From Desulfotignum sp. (GTDB taxonomy: Bacteria; Desulfobacterota; Desulfobacteria; Desulfobacterales; Desulfobacteraceae): a stretch of 6,158 nt of DNA. The stretch is from positions 1 through 6,158 of the forward strand of contig JAABSS010000048.1 in NCBI GenBank assembly GCA_011390235.1, given 5' to 3'. Position 1 is the stretch's first letter. Every line of letters begins with the position of its first letter. Positions 5,574 through 6,158 of this stretch are shown piece after piece. The position numbers and the translations under genes were made by a program. The notes under the pieces are model-generated. The model was not told the DNA's origin. It was given only the letters and a program-made list of their open reading frames with translations, and made no database searches.

Positions 5574-6158
5574 ATGTTACAGGATGTAACCACCTTTCAG
5601 CCGCGATTAAAGGTCTTTAATAAAAAACAGGCAATGGCCATTCACGATGCCGCCTTGAAAATTCTTGAAACCACAGGGTTTCGCATGGAACATGAAGGCG
5701 TTCTGGAAATGCTGCTGGACAACGGATGCAGCATGGACAAGGATAACCGTGTTACCATGCCCGAAGCGCTGGTGGAAAATGCTGTCATGTCTGCCCCGAA
5801 AAAATTTGATATCTACGATCAGACCGGAAACCTGGCCATGCCCCTGGAAGGGGAAAATTTTTTCTTTGGCACCGGGTCTGATACGATTTTTACCATTGAC
5901 CTTGAGACCGGTGAAAGAAGACGGCCTGTGCTGGCAGATACCGGCAATTTTGCCAGGCTGGTGGATGCGCTGCCCAATATGGATTTTTCCATGTCCATGG
6001 GAAATCCTGAAGATGTGGACATTGAAGAGATTTATGTCCAGGTTTTTGAGGAAATGGTCCGCAACAGCAACAAACCCATCTGTTTTATTGCCGACAGCGG
6101 CAAGGATATAAAACAGATATATGACATCGCCTGCGCTGTTGTGGGCGGAGAAAATCAG
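5574..6158 (+). CDS. MttB-superfamily (trimethylamine/betaine-type) corrinoid methyltransferase, 3'-truncated
   Basis: This is the N-terminal 195 codons of a roughly 480-residue TIM-barrel methyltransferase; the frame is open through the last base. Family members move a methyl group from trimethylamine (pyrrolysine-containing MttB) or from quaternary amines such as glycine betaine, proline betaine or carnitine (non-pyrrolysine members) to a Co(I) corrinoid protein. Family-typical segments: RLKVFNKKQAMAIHDAALKILETTGFRMEHEGVLEML (11-47), an amphipathic N-terminal unit; MPEALVENAVMSAPKKFDIYD (62-82); NFFFGTGSDTIFTIDLETGERR (95-116); and RLVDALPNMDFSMSMGNPEDV (128-148). The start is fixed by GGGAG (5561-5565) at 8-base spacing from ATG 5574. 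No in-frame TAG occurs so far, but the pyrrolysine position of true MttB (near residue 334) lies beyond the window, so the subclass is undecided. A cognate corrinoid protein and a methyltransferase 2 would be expected downstream. Confidence 0.9.
   Translation, partial: MLQDVTTFQPRLKVFNKKQAMAIHDAALKILETTGFRMEHEGVLEMLLDNGCSMDKDNRVTMPEALVENAVMSAPKKFDIYDQTGNLAMPLEGENFFFGTGSDTIFTIDLETGERRRPVLADTGNFARLVDALPNMDFSMSMGNPEDVDIEEIYVQVFEEMVRNSNKPICFIADSGKDIKQIYDIACAVVGGENQ

Noticed and set aside
5665..6111. 148-codon + strand ORF
   Set aside because: It is a shadow in another frame of the mttB-like gene. The translation is Trp- and Pro-rich nonsense, while the overlapping frame gives a clear family match.

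Overview
The window looks like chromosomal DNA from a strictly anaerobic, probably sulfate-reducing member of the Desulfobacterota (Desulfobacterales-like). This is inferred from the gene content: an OFA-type transporter, a soluble PAS-GAF histidine kinase with a cysteine-rich end, a flavodoxin-fold redox protein with an Fe-S-like cysteine motif, and an MttB-family methyltransferase. It also fits the moderate G+C coding DNA separated by AT-rich spacers. No rRNA, tRNA, insertion sequence or CRISPR array was seen. All supported genes lie on the + strand.

Layout. (1) Bases 1-573 hold the C-terminal half of a PLP-dependent class V aminotransferase of the alanine/serine-glyoxylate type; its start lies outside the window. 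(2) 46 bp later, 620-1798 encodes a complete 12-helix major facilitator of the oxalate/formate antiporter (OFA) family. The two may be co-transcribed and share an organic-acid or glyoxylate substrate pool. (3) After a 139-bp gap, 1938-3866 encodes an orphan cytoplasmic histidine kinase (PAS, GAF, HisKA, HATPase). Four cysteines are inserted just before the last strand of its ATPase domain. (4) A strong promoter at 4030-4057 is overlapped and followed by two copies of a 14-bp operator-like sequence. It drives a flavoprotein gene (4122-4688) and a MarR repressor gene (4723-5235), apparently a self-regulated redox-responsive pair. (5) A 338-bp AT-rich spacer (5236-5573) holds a promoter candidate, inverted repeats and a tiny leader ORF with an excellent ribosome-binding site. 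(6) From 5574 to the window edge runs the N-terminal 195 codons of a trimethylamine/betaine-type (MttB superfamily) corrinoid methyltransferase. This gene is easily missed because its stop codon lies outside the window.

How the parts may work together. The MttB-like protein would feed methyl groups from a quaternary or tertiary amine to a corrinoid protein, presumably encoded downstream. The aminotransferase and OFA carrier suit C2 and amino-acid metabolism. The kinase and the MarR/flavoprotein pair look like sensory or redox-response modules. No single pathway linking all six genes can be shown from this window.
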